Origin: Pseudolysinimonas sp051954455
GTDB taxonomy: Bacteria > Actinomycetota > Actinomycetes > Actinomycetales > Microbacteriaceae
Assembly (NCBI RefSeq): GCF_051954455.1
Contig: NZ_JBQCHS010000014.1
Location: 50,604 to 114,603, forward strand
Length of the DNA stretch: 64,000 bases
Reading direction: 5' to 3'
The translations under genes were made by a program, and so were the position numbers. Of the stretch, positions 33,547 through 41,867 are shown one piece after another (positions within the stretch are counted from its first letter, which is position 1; every line of letters begins with the position of its first letter). The notes beneath the pieces were generated by a model. The model had not been told where the DNA came from and searched no databases. It saw nothing but the letters and a program-made list of their open reading frames with translations.

Positions 33547-33915
33547 CTACGCGACCTGGAGCACCCAGATCTGGTACATGCGGAACACCATGACGGCGAT
33601 CGCGAACCCGGCGATCCCGAGCACGACGTTGCTCCAGCGCGAGCGCTCGAGCAGCCCCCAGACGATCGCGAGCGGCGGGATGAGGAGCGCGGTCACGAGG
33701 TACACGTAGAACTCGAGCACACTCCCCTTGCTCGGGTTGCCGGCAGCGGGGGCCACCAGCGCGATGACCAGCTGGGCGATGAGCAGCAGCTCGACGACGA
33801 TCATCGAGCCGAGGGTGACGTCGGAGGGCTTCCGGCCGATCAGGCCGAGCACGACGCAGATCACGGCCGCGAGCGCGGCGACGACGACCTGGACGATCGT
33901 GAAGGCGAAGATCAC
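33547..33915 (-). CDS. small membrane protein downstream of truB
   Basis: 122 residues, four hydrophobic helices: MIFAFTIVQVVVAALAAVICVVLGLIG, LGSMIVVELLLIAQLVIALVA, VLEFYVYLVTALLIPPLAIVWGL and NVVLGIAGFAIAVMVFRMYQIWVL. ATG at 33915 overlaps the truB stop by 4 bases. No family recognised; conserved placement between truB and the ribF-linked membrane protein suggests a maintained operon member. Confidence 0.8.
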   Translation of the reverse strand: MIFAFTIVQVVVAALAAVICVVLGLIGRKPSDVTLGSMIVVELLLIAQLVIALVAPAAGNPSKGSVLEFYVYLVTALLIPPLAIVWGLLERSRWSNVVLGIAGFAIAVMVFRMYQIWVLQVA

Positions 33916-34832
33916 CCTCCGACCGTATCCGCCGCCGGGCGCGGGAAGTTGACGACCACCCGGGCGACCCCGCCGGCGACCTCCACAAGCCCGGTGAGGC
34001 GCCCGTCGTGGAGCGCGGCGACGATCGGCGCATCGGGCGCCGGCACGGCGACCCGCTTGCCGTCGCCGAGCCGCGCGGCCTGGTCGTCGTCGAGCGCGAC
34101 GGTCGGGAAGAGCGCGGACGCGACGGCGGCGGGATCGCGCAGATCCGCGGGCGAGATCGCCGCGGACGGCACGGCGTCGGCCACGTCGAACGGGCCGATC
34201 GCGGTGCGTCGGAGCGCGGTGAGATGCCCGCCGACGCCGAGCCCGGCTCCGAGGTCGCGGGCGAGCGCGCGGATGTAGGTGCCCGAGCTGCCGTCGACGA
34301 TCACGTCGAGGTCGACGACGCCGCTCCCCTCGTCTCGACGCTCGGCGACCACCTCGAAGCGCGAGATCGTCACGCGTCGCGCCGCGAGCTCCACCTGCTC
34401 CCCCGCTCGCACGCGGGCGTAGGCGCGCCGGCCGTCGACCTTGATCGCGCTCACCGCCGACGGCACCTGGTCGATCTCGCCGGTGAGGGCGCGGATGCCG
34501 TCGTCGACCGCCGCGCGGGTCACCGCCGAGGCGTCGGTGCGCGCGATCGTCTCGCCCTCGGCGTCGTCGGTGGTCGTCGATTCGCCGAGCCGGATGGTCG
34601 CCTCGTAGGTCTTGCCGAGCCCCACGACGTAGGTGAGGAGCCGCGTCGCGGTGCCGACGCCGAGCACGAGCAGGCCGGTCGCCATGGGATCGAGCGTGCC
34701 GGCGTGTCCGACCTTGCGCGTGCCGAGGGCACGGCGGGCGGCGCCGACGACCCCGTGGCTGGTGATGCCGGCGGGCTTGTCGACGAGGAGCACGCCCGCG
34801 GCGGTCGTCCCGCCGTGACCCGCGCCGCTCAC
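33912..34832 (-). CDS. truB: tRNA pseudouridine(55) synthase
   Basis: Converts U55 of tRNA T-loops to pseudouridine. 306 residues. GVLLVDKPAGITSHGVV at the start, GHAGTLDPMATGLLVLGVG with the catalytic Asp48, KTYEATIRLGESTTTDDAEGE, QVPSAVSAIKVDGRRAYARVRAGE and SGTYIRALARDLG are the family blocks in order. The start overlaps the TetR stop (ATGA). It is separated from its usual partner rbfA by about 10.5 kb. Confidence 0.97.
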   Translation of the reverse strand: MSGAGHGGTTAAGVLLVDKPAGITSHGVVGAARRALGTRKVGHAGTLDPMATGLLVLGVGTATRLLTYVVGLGKTYEATIRLGESTTTDDAEGETIARTDASAVTRAAVDDGIRALTGEIDQVPSAVSAIKVDGRRAYARVRAGEQVELAARRVTISRFEVVAERRDEGSGVVDLDVIVDGSSGTYIRALARDLGAGLGVGGHLTALRRTAIGPFDVADAVPSAAISPADLRDPAAVASALFPTVALDDDQAARLGDGKRVAVPAPDAPIVAALHDGRLTGLVEVAGGVARVVVNFPRPAADTVGG

Positions 34833-35440
34833 GCCCGCTGCTGCTTCTCGAGATCGACGATCATGAGCGCCTTGCTCGGCGCGCAGGTCTCGATCAGGTC
34901 GCGCGCGGCGGGATCGCTGTCGTACTCGCTCGCCATGCCGATCGCGACCAGGGTGTTGAGCATCATGCCGTGCGAGAGGAACTGGTCGGCCTCGTCCGCG
35001 CCGAAGCCGGCCTCCTCCCGCAGCAGCCCGTAGACCTGCAGGAACCCGGCACGCGCCGCCGGTCCGATCACGGGATCGGCGCCCAGCATGAACGCCTGCA
35101 TGAGGCTGAGCAGGAGGCCCCGGTCGCGCAGCAGGTCGGCGTAGGCGGCGCCGAGCCGACCGGCGAGATCGGGGGCGGACGTCCCGTGCCCGGCGATGAC
35201 CGCGCGGAACGCGCCGAGCAGCCGGTCCAGCGCGCGGTGGAGCACCTCGAGGAAGAGGTTCTCCTTCGTCCCGAACATCCGCACGACGTACGGCTGGCTG
35301 ACGCCCGCGGCCTTCGCCACGGCGTCGGTCGTCGCGCCCACGTACCCCCGCGCCCCGAAGACCTCGGTGGCCGCCTCGAGGATCGACGCGCGCCGCTCGG
35401 CGGCGGGCATGCGGGTCGCGGTCTCCGGGGTGACGGTCAC
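34829..35440 (-). CDS. TetR family transcriptional regulator
   Basis: 203 residues. HTH at about 16-62: RRASILEAATEVFGARGYVGATTDAVAKAAGVSQPYVVRMFGTKENLF. The C-terminal domain is helical, with ADQFLSHGMMLNTLVAIGMASEY. The frame opens at GTG 35440; ATG 35410 (MPAAERRAS) is a real alternative start. It is divergent from an EmrB/QacA-type exporter across 72 bp that hold two matching palindromes, so it very likely represses the exporter and itself. It also overlaps truB, so truB may share its regulation. Confidence 0.92.
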   Translation of the reverse strand: MTVTPETATRMPAAERRASILEAATEVFGARGYVGATTDAVAKAAGVSQPYVVRMFGTKENLFLEVLHRALDRLLGAFRAVIAGHGTSAPDLAGRLGAAYADLLRDRGLLLSLMQAFMLGADPVIGPAARAGFLQVYGLLREEAGFGADEADQFLSHGMMLNTLVAIGMASEYDSDPAARDLIETCAPSKALMIVDLEKQQRA

Positions 35441-35449
35441 GGTTGACAG

Positions 35450-35492
35450 GTTATCAGCCGATAACTATCGTCACTCGTAATCATCCGATTAC
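35450..35492. promoter_or_regulatory. paired TetR operator-like palindromes before the MFS exporter
   Basis: Two perfect 6-bp dyads with the same rule GT(T/A)ATC-N4-GAT(A/T)AC: GTTATCagccGATAAC at 35450-35465 and GTAATCatccGATTAC at 35477-35492. Centres are 27 bp apart. They fill the space between tetR and the exporter; GGAG at 35501 is the exporter's ribosome binding site. Confidence 0.78.
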
Positions 35493-35512
35493 AACAATCT
35501 GGAGCTTCCGCG

Positions 35513-36955
35513 ATGACCGTTCCCGTCCCCTCCGCGCGGCGCGTGCCGTTCGCGCTCGCGATCCTCGCCACCGGCATCCCCATGTTCATGGCGACGCTCG
35601 ACAACCTCGTCATGACCAACGCCCTCCCGGTGCTGAGCAAGGACCTCGGCGCGTCGCTCGAGCAGCTGCAGTGGTTCGTCAACGCCTACACGCTCGTGTT
35701 CGCGAGCCTCATCCTCATGGCCGTCGCGCTCGGCGACCGCCTCGGGCGCCGCACGGTCTTCGTGGTCGGCATCGCGATCTTCTCGATCGCCTCCGCCTTC
35801 GCCGCGCTCTCCTCCGACCCGGCGCAGCTCATCGTGGCCCGCGCCGTGCAGGGCCTCGGCGGCGCGGCGATCATGCCGCTCTCGCTCTCCCTCCTGACCG
35901 GCTCCGTCGAGCCGCGCCGCCGCCCGCTCGCGATCGGCATCTGGGGCGGTCTCGCCGGCGTGGGCGTCGCCGTCGGGCCGCTCATCGGCGGGGCCGTCCT
36001 CGAGGGATGGAACTGGCAGGGCATCTTCTGGATCAACGTGCCCGTCGGCCTGGTCGCGATCCCGGTGATCCTCGCGACGCTGCCGAATGCGTTCGGCAGG
36101 CGGGTGCGGCTCGACATCCCGGGCGTGCTGCTCGCGGGCCTCGGCGTGCTCGGCGTCGTCTTCGGGATCGTGCGCGGCAACGACGCGGGCTGGAGCTCGT
36201 TCGAGGTGCTCGGCTCGCTCATCGCGGGCGGCGTGCTCCTCGCGGCGTTCATCGGGTGGGAGCTGCGGACCACGTCGCCGCTCCTGCCGCTGCGCCTGTT
36301 CCGCGACCGCAGCTTCACCCTCGCGAACGTGGTCGGGTTCGGCTTCAGCTTCGGGATGTTCGGGGCGATCTTCATCCTCATCCAGTACCTGCAGATCGTC
36401 GGCGGGAGCACGCCGCTCCAGGCCGCGGTGCAGACCACGCCCTGGACCCTCGCCCCGATGGTGGTCGCGCCGCTCGCCGGGATGGTCGCCGGCCGCGTCG
36501 GCACGCGCGTCCTCATCGTGGTGGGCCTCGCCCTGCAGGGCGGCGCCCTCGCCTGGATCGGCGCGACCATGACGCAGACCGCGGACTACGGGCTGATGCT
36601 CCCCGCGTTCATCGCGGCCGGCGTCGGCATGGGTCTCGTGTTCGCCCCGTCGTCGACGGCGGTGCTCGCCAACATCACCGCCGACGACATCGCGAAGGCG
36701 AGCGGCACCAACTCGACCATGCGCGAGATCGGCACGGCGCTCGGCACGGCCGTGCTGACCGCGGTGTTCACGGGAGCCGGCGGGCAGCTGACCCCGACCG
36801 GGTACGTGGACGCGGCGCACCCCGCGATCTTCGTGGGCGCGGCCGTCGTGCTCGCCACCGCGATCCTCGCGCTCCTCCTCCCCCACGGCCGGCTCGCACG
36901 CACTGCGCCCGCGACGCCCGCCGCCGCGACCGCCCACGAACCCGTCGCCGCCTGA
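35513..36955 (+). CDS. MFS drug exporter, EmrB/QacA (DHA2) type
   Basis: 480 residues, about 14 membrane helices, the DHA2 layout. Helix 1 motif FMATLDNLVMTNALPVLSKDLGASLEQLQWFVNAYTL (motif D1), motif A GDRLGRRTVFVVG, motif C-like GGLAGVGVAVGPLIGGAVL (about 142-160) and NVPVGLVAIPVI. The C-terminal half contains ASGTNSTMREIGTALGTAVLTAVF. Proton-driven efflux of lipophilic compounds is expected. GGAG lies 9 bases before the ATG at 35513. Expression is probably derepressed when the divergent TetR protein binds a substrate. Confidence 0.94.
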   Translation: MTVPVPSARRVPFALAILATGIPMFMATLDNLVMTNALPVLSKDLGASLEQLQWFVNAYTLVFASLILMAVALGDRLGRRTVFVVGIAIFSIASAFAALSSDPAQLIVARAVQGLGGAAIMPLSLSLLTGSVEPRRRPLAIGIWGGLAGVGVAVGPLIGGAVLEGWNWQGIFWINVPVGLVAIPVILATLPNAFGRRVRLDIPGVLLAGLGVLGVVFGIVRGNDAGWSSFEVLGSLIAGGVLLAAFIGWELRTTSPLLPLRLFRDRSFTLANVVGFGFSFGMFGAIFILIQYLQIVGGSTPLQAAVQTTPWTLAPMVVAPLAGMVAGRVGTRVLIVVGLALQGGALAWIGATMTQTADYGLMLPAFIAAGVGMGLVFAPSSTAVLANITADDIAKASGTNSTMREIGTALGTAVLTAVFTGAGGQLTPTGYVDAAHPAIFVGAAVVLATAILALLLPHGRLARTAPATPAAATAHEPVAA

Positions 36956-36981
36956 CCGCTCGCGGGCCTCGACGGAGCGCT

Positions 36982-36993
36982 TAGGCTCGGGCG
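36982..36993 (+). promoter_or_regulatory. leaderless-type -10 box of the ketopantoate reductase gene
   Basis: TAGGCT at 36982-36987, CGGGCG, GTG at 36994. Confidence 0.55.
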
Positions 36994-37992
36994 GTGCGGA
37001 TCTCGATCATCGGCAGCGGCGCGGTCGGCGGCACTCTCGCGGCGCTCCTGCACCGGGCCGGTCACGAGGTCGCGGTGACGGCCCGCGGCGAGAACCTGCG
37101 CGCGATCCGCGAGCACGGCATCCGCCTCGACGGCGGGTTCGGCGAGACCGTGGCCCGGGTCGCCGCCGACCGGCACCTGACCGCGACTCCCGAGCTCGCG
37201 ATCCTCGCGACCAAGGCGCAGGACGCCGAAGCCGCGCTGCGCCCGGAGCTCGAGCACCTGGCCGGCGTCCCCCTCCTCGTGGTGCAGAACGGCCTCGGCG
37301 GGCTGGTGGTCGCGCGCCGGATCGCACCCGACTCCCCGCTGCTCGGCGGCCTCGCGCTCTTCGCCGCGTCGTACCTCGAGCCCGGGCACGTCACGATCAC
37401 GGGGCCCAACCCGATGATCGTCGGCGCGGCGCCCGGCACCGACCGGGCGGTGCTCGACCGCGTCGCCGGCGTGCTGCGCGCGGCCATGCCGATCGAGGTC
37501 ACCGACGACATCGAGGGCGCCCAGTGGACCAAGCTGCTCATCAACCACGTCAACGCGCTCCCGGCGATCACGGGCCGCAGCGTGCAGGAGGTCGTCGCCG
37601 AGCCGGCGCTCCTCCGCGTGATGACGGCGAGCATGCGGGAGACGGTGGGCGTCGCGCGGCGGGCCGGGGTGCGGTTCGCGCCCGTGCAGGGGGTGTCGGG
37701 GCGGATCCTGGAGCTCGTCGGCCTGCTGCCGCTCGGGCTCGGCGCGTTCTTCCCCCGCCTCCTCGCCCGGCGGATGGGGTCGGTGCCGAACCCGGGGTCG
37801 ACGCTGCAGAGCATCCGGCGCGGGCAGCGCACCGAGATCGATTACCTTAACGGGGCCGTGGTCGCGGTGGCCGGTCGGCTCGGGATGCCGGCGCCGGTCA
37901 ACGCCGGGATCGTGCGGCTCGTGCACGAGGTCGAGGAGAGCGGGCGCTTCCTGGCCGCCACGGACGTCGTGGCGCGGGTGCCGCTCCGCTAG
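36994..37992 (+). CDS. ketopantoate reductase family protein (2-dehydropantoate 2-reductase)
   Basis: 332 residues. NADPH-binding ISIIGSGAVGGTLAALLHRAGHEV, VTARGENLRAI, ILATKAQDAEAAL, VVQNGLGG, the catalytic Lys in QWTKLLINHVNALPAITG (about 181) and RGQRTEIDYLNGAVV (substrate-binding Glu/Asp region, about 276). It would reduce ketopantoate to pantoate for CoA synthesis, though actinobacteria often hold several paralogues of uncertain substrate. GTG start, leaderless type. It converges on the uridine-kinase-like gene with a 4-base overlap of stops. Confidence 0.92.
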   Translation: MRISIIGSGAVGGTLAALLHRAGHEVAVTARGENLRAIREHGIRLDGGFGETVARVAADRHLTATPELAILATKAQDAEAALRPELEHLAGVPLLVVQNGLGGLVVARRIAPDSPLLGGLALFAASYLEPGHVTITGPNPMIVGAAPGTDRAVLDRVAGVLRAAMPIEVTDDIEGAQWTKLLINHVNALPAITGRSVQEVVAEPALLRVMTASMRETVGVARRAGVRFAPVQGVSGRILELVGLLPLGLGAFFPRLLARRMGSVPNPGSTLQSIRRGQRTEIDYLNGAVVAVAGRLGMPAPVNAGIVRLVHEVEESGRFLAATDVVARVPLR

Positions 37993-38684
37993 ATGCGACG
38001 GAGCGCGTCGAGATCCCGCGCGTCGAGCACGACGTCCGCCCCCGCGACGGGATCGACCTCGGCGCGATACAGCTCCTGAGCCCCGAGGTAGCGCCGGTTG
38101 TACGGGGATGCCGGATCGGGGTCGGTGCCGTCGCGGGTTCCGCTCCGGAGCAGCCCGACGTCCTCCGACGCGTCGAGCCAGACCACGAAATCCCACGCGT
38201 CGCGGAGCTCGGGTCGTTGGATGAGCACGCCGTCGACGACGAGGACCGCGTCGACGGGAGCGGACGTCCACTCGGTCGTGCGCGGAGCATCTCGCGCCTG
38301 ATCGAATGCCGCGAGGACAAATCCCGCGCTTCCGCCCAGTCGGAACGGGTCGAGCAGAACCCGGCGAATCGTGCCGAGGTCGTACGCATCGCGGTAATAG
38401 CCCTCGGCCGAGTGACGGCCGCGGCGATACCGGATCGCGCGAGGATTCAGGAAGTCGTCGAGCGAGGCTCGGAAGGTGACCACGTCACGGGCGCGCAGGG
38501 CGATCGCGAGATGATCGGCGAAGGTCGTCTTGCCGGATCCGCTCATCCCGTCGATCGCCACCGTGCGCCGGCCCTGGACCCCGCTTGCGACGATGTCCGC
38601 GGCGATCTCCTCCAGCACCCGGCGTCGCGCCGCCGGCAGGCGCGCGAGCGCCAGGGCGGGCGGCTCGGCGGGCATCGCGATCAC
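37989..38684 (-). CDS. uridine kinase-like P-loop NTPase
   Basis: 231 residues. Walker A in VAIDGMSGSGKTTFADHLAIAL (about 43-64), then ASLDDFLNPRAIRYRRGRHSAEGYYRDAYD, which matches the uridine kinase/phosphoribulokinase segment after strand 2, VLVVDGVLIQRPELRDAWDFVVWLDAS (Walker B region) and YLGAQELYRAEVDPVAGADVVLDA. Actinobacterial proteins of this size are annotated as uridine kinases but the nucleoside is unproven. The start is GTG 38684 (ATG 38675 possible); TAGGCT lies 6 bases upstream and overlaps the divergent mutY promoter. Confidence 0.85.
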   Translation of the reverse strand: MIAMPAEPPALALARLPAARRRVLEEIAADIVASGVQGRRTVAIDGMSGSGKTTFADHLAIALRARDVVTFRASLDDFLNPRAIRYRRGRHSAEGYYRDAYDLGTIRRVLLDPFRLGGSAGFVLAAFDQARDAPRTTEWTSAPVDAVLVVDGVLIQRPELRDAWDFVVWLDASEDVGLLRSGTRDGTDPDPASPYNRRYLGAQELYRAEVDPVAGADVVLDARDLDALRRI

Positions 38685-38706
38685 GGCGTCAGCCTAGGCT
38701 GATCCG
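38685..38706. promoter_or_regulatory. 22-bp divergent promoter with overlapping -10 boxes and two leaderless starts
   Basis: AGCCTAGGCT at 38691-38700 is a perfect palindrome. Read on plus, TAGGCT (38695-38700) is 6 bases from GTG 38707 (mutY). Read on minus, TAGGCT (38696-38691) is 6 bases from GTG 38684 (kinase). The two -10 boxes share two base pairs, so both RNA polymerases cannot bind at once, and each -35 must lie in the other gene. Confidence 0.65.
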
Positions 38707-39606
38707 GTGCACGAGCGATCGGCGGAGATCGGGCCGCTCGCGATCGGCGAGCGTATCGCCGACTGGTACGAGGCCGGGCACCGCGACCTGCCGTGGCGGC
38801 GCGACGGGTTCGGGGCGTGGGGCATCCTCGTCAGCGAGTTCATGCTGCAGCAGACACCGGTCGCCCGAGTGGTGCCGAAGCTGGAGGCGTGGCTCGCGCG
38901 CTGGCCGACCGCAGCCGCGCTCGCGGCGGAACCGTCGGGCGAGGCGGTCCGCGCCTGGGACCGGCTCGGCTATCCGCGCCGCGCGCTCGCCCTGCACGGC
39001 GCCGCGGTCGCGATCACCGCCGAGCACGGCGGGGTCGTGCCGGCCGACGTCGACGCGCTGCTCGCGCTCCCGGGCGTCGGGCCGTACACGGCGCGCGCCG
39101 TCGCGGCCTTCGCCTACGGCGTCCGCGTGCCGGTGGTCGACGTGAACACGCGACGGGTGCTGGCGCGCTCGGTCCTCGGGCAGGGGGACGCCGGGCCCGC
39201 GAACGCGCGGCGCGACCACGAGCTCATGGAGGCGATCCTGCCGACCCTCCCCGCGCGCGCCCGTCAGGTGAACGCCGGGGCGATGGAGCTCGGCCAGACC
39301 GTCTGCGTCGCGCGCTCGCCCCGCTGCGACGTGTGCCCGCTGCGCACCGCGTGCGCCTGGCTGGTGGCGGGCTCACCGTCCTACGACGGACCGACCGCGC
39401 CCCGCCAGAAGCGCTACGAGGGATCGGACCGCCAGGCGCGCGGGCGGATCCTGCGCGAGCTGCGCGGCAGCGAGATCCCGGTGCCCGCCGACGCCGTCGC
39501 GGCGCTGTGGCCCGACGTCGAGCAGCGCGAGCGCGCCCTCGCCGGGCTCCTCCGCGACGGGCTCGTCGTCGGCGATCCGAGCACCGGCTACACGCTGCCG
39601 GAGTAG
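38707..39606 (+). CDS. mutY: A/G-specific adenine DNA glycosylase
   Basis: Removes adenine mispaired with 8-oxoguanine. 299 residues. LPWRRDGFGAWGILVSEFMLQQTPVARV carries the catalytic Glu and base-flipping QQT; helix-hairpin-helix LPGVGPYTARAVAAFAYG (about 121-138); catalytic Asp in VDVNTRRV (about 143); four-cysteine iron-sulphur loop CVARSPRCDVCPLRTAC (C-x6-C-x2-C-x5-C, about 200-216). The C-terminal 8-oxoG-sensing NUDIX-like domain of E. coli MutY is largely absent, as is usual for the short actinobacterial form. Confidence 0.95.
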   Translation: MHERSAEIGPLAIGERIADWYEAGHRDLPWRRDGFGAWGILVSEFMLQQTPVARVVPKLEAWLARWPTAAALAAEPSGEAVRAWDRLGYPRRALALHGAAVAITAEHGGVVPADVDALLALPGVGPYTARAVAAFAYGVRVPVVDVNTRRVLARSVLGQGDAGPANARRDHELMEAILPTLPARARQVNAGAMELGQTVCVARSPRCDVCPLRTACAWLVAGSPSYDGPTAPRQKRYEGSDRQARGRILRELRGSEIPVPADAVAALWPDVEQRERALAGLLRDGLVVGDPSTGYTLPE

Positions 39607-39620
39607 TCACCGGGGTGGCG

Positions 39621-39633
39621 TAGGGTCCGGAAC
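39621..39633 (+). promoter_or_regulatory. leaderless-type -10 box of the RNB ribonuclease gene
   Basis: TAGGGT at 39621-39626, 7 bases, GTG at 39634. Confidence 0.55.
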
Positions 39634-41052
39634 GTGCCGTCCCCGATCCTGTCCGTGCCGTCCGCCGCCGCCGATCTGGCCGGGATCCTCGCCGCGATCC
39701 CGCGGCAGGCGGGGGTCGTCGCCGACGTCCCGCCCGACGTGCTCGCCGAGGCCGAGCGGGTCGCACAGAACCCGCCCCTCCCCGACGCGGACATGACCGA
39801 CGTCGAGTTCGCGACGATGGATCCGGCGGGCTCGATGGACCTCGACCAAGCGTTCTTCCTCGCCCGCGACGGCAGCGGCTACACCTTCTTCTACGCCATC
39901 GCCGACATCGCCGCGTTCGTCGCCCCGGGCGGTCCGATGGACCTCGAGTCGCACCGGCGGGCCGAGACGATCTACGCGGCCGGGCACCGCATCCCGCTGT
40001 ATCCGACCGTGCTGAGCGAGGGGGCCGCGTCGCTCCTGCCGGACCAGCTGCGCGGGGCCTTCGTCTGGCGCTTCGCGCTCGACCACGCCGGCGAGGTCAC
40101 CGAGCGGACCGTCTCGCGCGCCCGCGTGCGCAGCCGGCGACGCCTCGACTACGTCGGGGTCGCGCAGCAGCTCGCCGACGGCACGGCCGACGAGATGCTC
40201 CAGCTCGTGCGCGAGGTCGGCCGACTGCGCCTGGCGCTCGAGAAGCAGCGCGGCGGCGCGAGCCTGCAGGCACCGGAGACGGTGGTGGAGCAGGTCGCCG
40301 GGCGCTACGAACTGCAGCGCCGCGCGGTCCAGCCGCTCGAGAACTGGAACGCCGAGCTGTCGCTGCTCACCGGTATGGAGGCCGCCCGGATCATGATCGA
40401 CGGCAAGGTCGGGATCCTCCGCACGATGCCGGCCGCCGACGCGGAGGCGCTCGCCACGTTCCGCCGTCAGACCGAGGCGCTCGGGCGCCCCTGGCCGGAG
40501 GGGAAGGCCTATGGCGCCTACCTCGACGACGTCGACGGATCCGCGCCCGGCGACCTCGCGATCCTGCACGCCGCGACGCGGCTGTTCCGCGGTGCGGGCT
40601 ACACCGCCTTCGACGGGCAGGTCCCGCCCGACACGACCCAGTCCGCGATCGGGGCGCCCTACGCGCATGTCACCGCGCCCCTCCGTCGCCTCGTCGACCG
40701 GTACGGGCTGCTCGTCTGCGAGGCGCTCTGCGCGGGGCGGGAGCCGGCGGACTGGGTGCGCGCCGCGCTCCCGAAGCTGCCCCAGGAGATGGCGCACGGC
40801 GGCAACGTCTCGGGTCAGGTCGCGAGCCGGTCGCTCGAGGCGGTGGAGGCCGCCGTGCTCGCGCCCCGCGTGGGCGAGGTGTTCGACGCGACCGTCGTCT
40901 CGCAGACCGCGGACGGCTGCACGATCCAGCTGACCGATCCCGCCGTCACGGCGCGGTGCGCGGGCCACCCCGAGGCCGGGTCGCGCGTCCGGGTGCGGCT
41001 CGTCCGCGCTGACGTCGCGACGGCCGAGGTGGCGTTCGAGCTCGCCGCGTAG
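39634..41052 (+). CDS. RNB domain-containing ribonuclease (RNase II/R family, compact form)
   Basis: 472 residues. The RNB catalytic domain starts near residue 55: ATMDPAGSMDLDQAFFL carries the metal-binding Asp cluster, then YAIADIAAFV, HRIPLYPTVLSEGAASLLP, LENWNAELSLLTGMEAARIM and YAHVTAPLRRLVDRYG (conserved Arg pair). The N-terminal cold-shock domains are missing, and the C-terminal 60 residues resemble a small S1/OB fold. A 3'-5' exoribonuclease is expected. GTG start with leaderless-type box, 27 bp after mutY. Confidence 0.92.
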   Translation: MPSPILSVPSAAADLAGILAAIPRQAGVVADVPPDVLAEAERVAQNPPLPDADMTDVEFATMDPAGSMDLDQAFFLARDGSGYTFFYAIADIAAFVAPGGPMDLESHRRAETIYAAGHRIPLYPTVLSEGAASLLPDQLRGAFVWRFALDHAGEVTERTVSRARVRSRRRLDYVGVAQQLADGTADEMLQLVREVGRLRLALEKQRGGASLQAPETVVEQVAGRYELQRRAVQPLENWNAELSLLTGMEAARIMIDGKVGILRTMPAADAEALATFRRQTEALGRPWPEGKAYGAYLDDVDGSAPGDLAILHAATRLFRGAGYTAFDGQVPPDTTQSAIGAPYAHVTAPLRRLVDRYGLLVCEALCAGREPADWVRAALPKLPQEMAHGGNVSGQVASRSLEAVEAAVLAPRVGEVFDATVVSQTADGCTIQLTDPAVTARCAGHPEAGSRVRVRLVRADVATAEVAFELAA

Positions 41053-41061
41053 CGGGAGCCG

Positions 41062-41808
41062 TCACCCGAGGGCGGCCGCCCAGACCGCCCGGTGCGCGCC
41101 GACATAGGCGGTCGCCGCACTCCAATGCGCGCCGTGGCCGGCGCCGTGCATCGCGGCCCAGGGCTCGCGTCCGGATGCCGCCGCCTCGGCCAGGAGGTCG
41201 CGCATCGCCGCCGCGCGCGCCGCCATCGCGTCGGGCAGCGCGGCGCGCAGGGCCGTGTCGGCCCCGTATCCGTCGACAAACGCGCGCAGGCGGTCCGCTG
41301 CGGACGCCGGTTCCTCGCCCGGGTCGTTGAGTGCGAACGTCTGCGCCGCGTAGGCGAGGTCCCAGCCGCGCGAGCTCGGCCCCGCCCCGTCCCAGTCGAC
41401 GAAGACCCACCGCTCCCCCACGACCAGGTTCCACGGACTGAGATCGTTGTGGCAGATCAGGTCGGGAGCGGGAGCCGGCAGCAGCACCTCCCAGGTGCCG
41501 TCGGCCGGGTCGTAGCCGGGCGACGCCTCGTGGACCGCCCGCACCATCCGGCCGACGCGCGCGAGCCCCGCCCGGTCGAGCCCGATCTCCATGGCGGACC
41601 GGCCCGGGATCCATTCGAGCACCTGCCGTCCGTAGCCGTCCCGACCGCGATGCCGGGGCACGTCGACACCCGCCGACCGCACCGTGTCCATGAAGGCGGC
41701 GACCCGTCCGGTGGTCGGGGTCCACGGCTTGCGCACGGTGTCGCCGACCCGGACCGCGCCCGAGGCGTTGCCCCCGGCCAGCGGGTGCTCCCCCGGTCGA
41801 CCGATCAT
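41062..41808 (-). CDS. aminoglycoside phosphotransferase (APH) family protein
   Basis: 248 residues, small kinase fold. The catalytic loop LICHNDLSPWNLVVG (about 127-141) has the HNDxxxxN signature; the metal Asp lies in VFVDWDGAGPSSRGWDLAYA. An upstream VRKPWTPTTGRVAAFM provides the ATP lysine. Such proteins phosphorylate small hydroxyl compounds; resistance activity cannot be assumed. TACGCT lies 6 bases before the ATG. Convergent with the RNB gene, divergent from an S51-type peptidase gene. Confidence 0.9.
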   Translation of the reverse strand: MIGRPGEHPLAGGNASGAVRVGDTVRKPWTPTTGRVAAFMDTVRSAGVDVPRHRGRDGYGRQVLEWIPGRSAMEIGLDRAGLARVGRMVRAVHEASPGYDPADGTWEVLLPAPAPDLICHNDLSPWNLVVGERWVFVDWDGAGPSSRGWDLAYAAQTFALNDPGEEPASAADRLRAFVDGYGADTALRAALPDAMAARAAAMRDLLAEAAASGREPWAAMHGAGHGAHWSAATAYVGAHRAVWAAALG

Positions 41809-41820
41809 GCTCCGAGCGTA
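41809..41820 (-). promoter_or_regulatory. leaderless-type -10 box of the APH family gene
   Basis: Minus-strand TACGCT, CGGAGC, ATG at 41808. Confidence 0.55.
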
Positions 41821-41867
41821 GGCATCCGAGGGGTGCGCCGAGTCGGCGGGTGCGCGAGGCTGACCGG

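Noticed and set aside
41062..41808. Aminoglycoside resistance gene
   Set aside because: Only the general APH fold motifs are visible; close similarity to a known resistance enzyme cannot be claimed.
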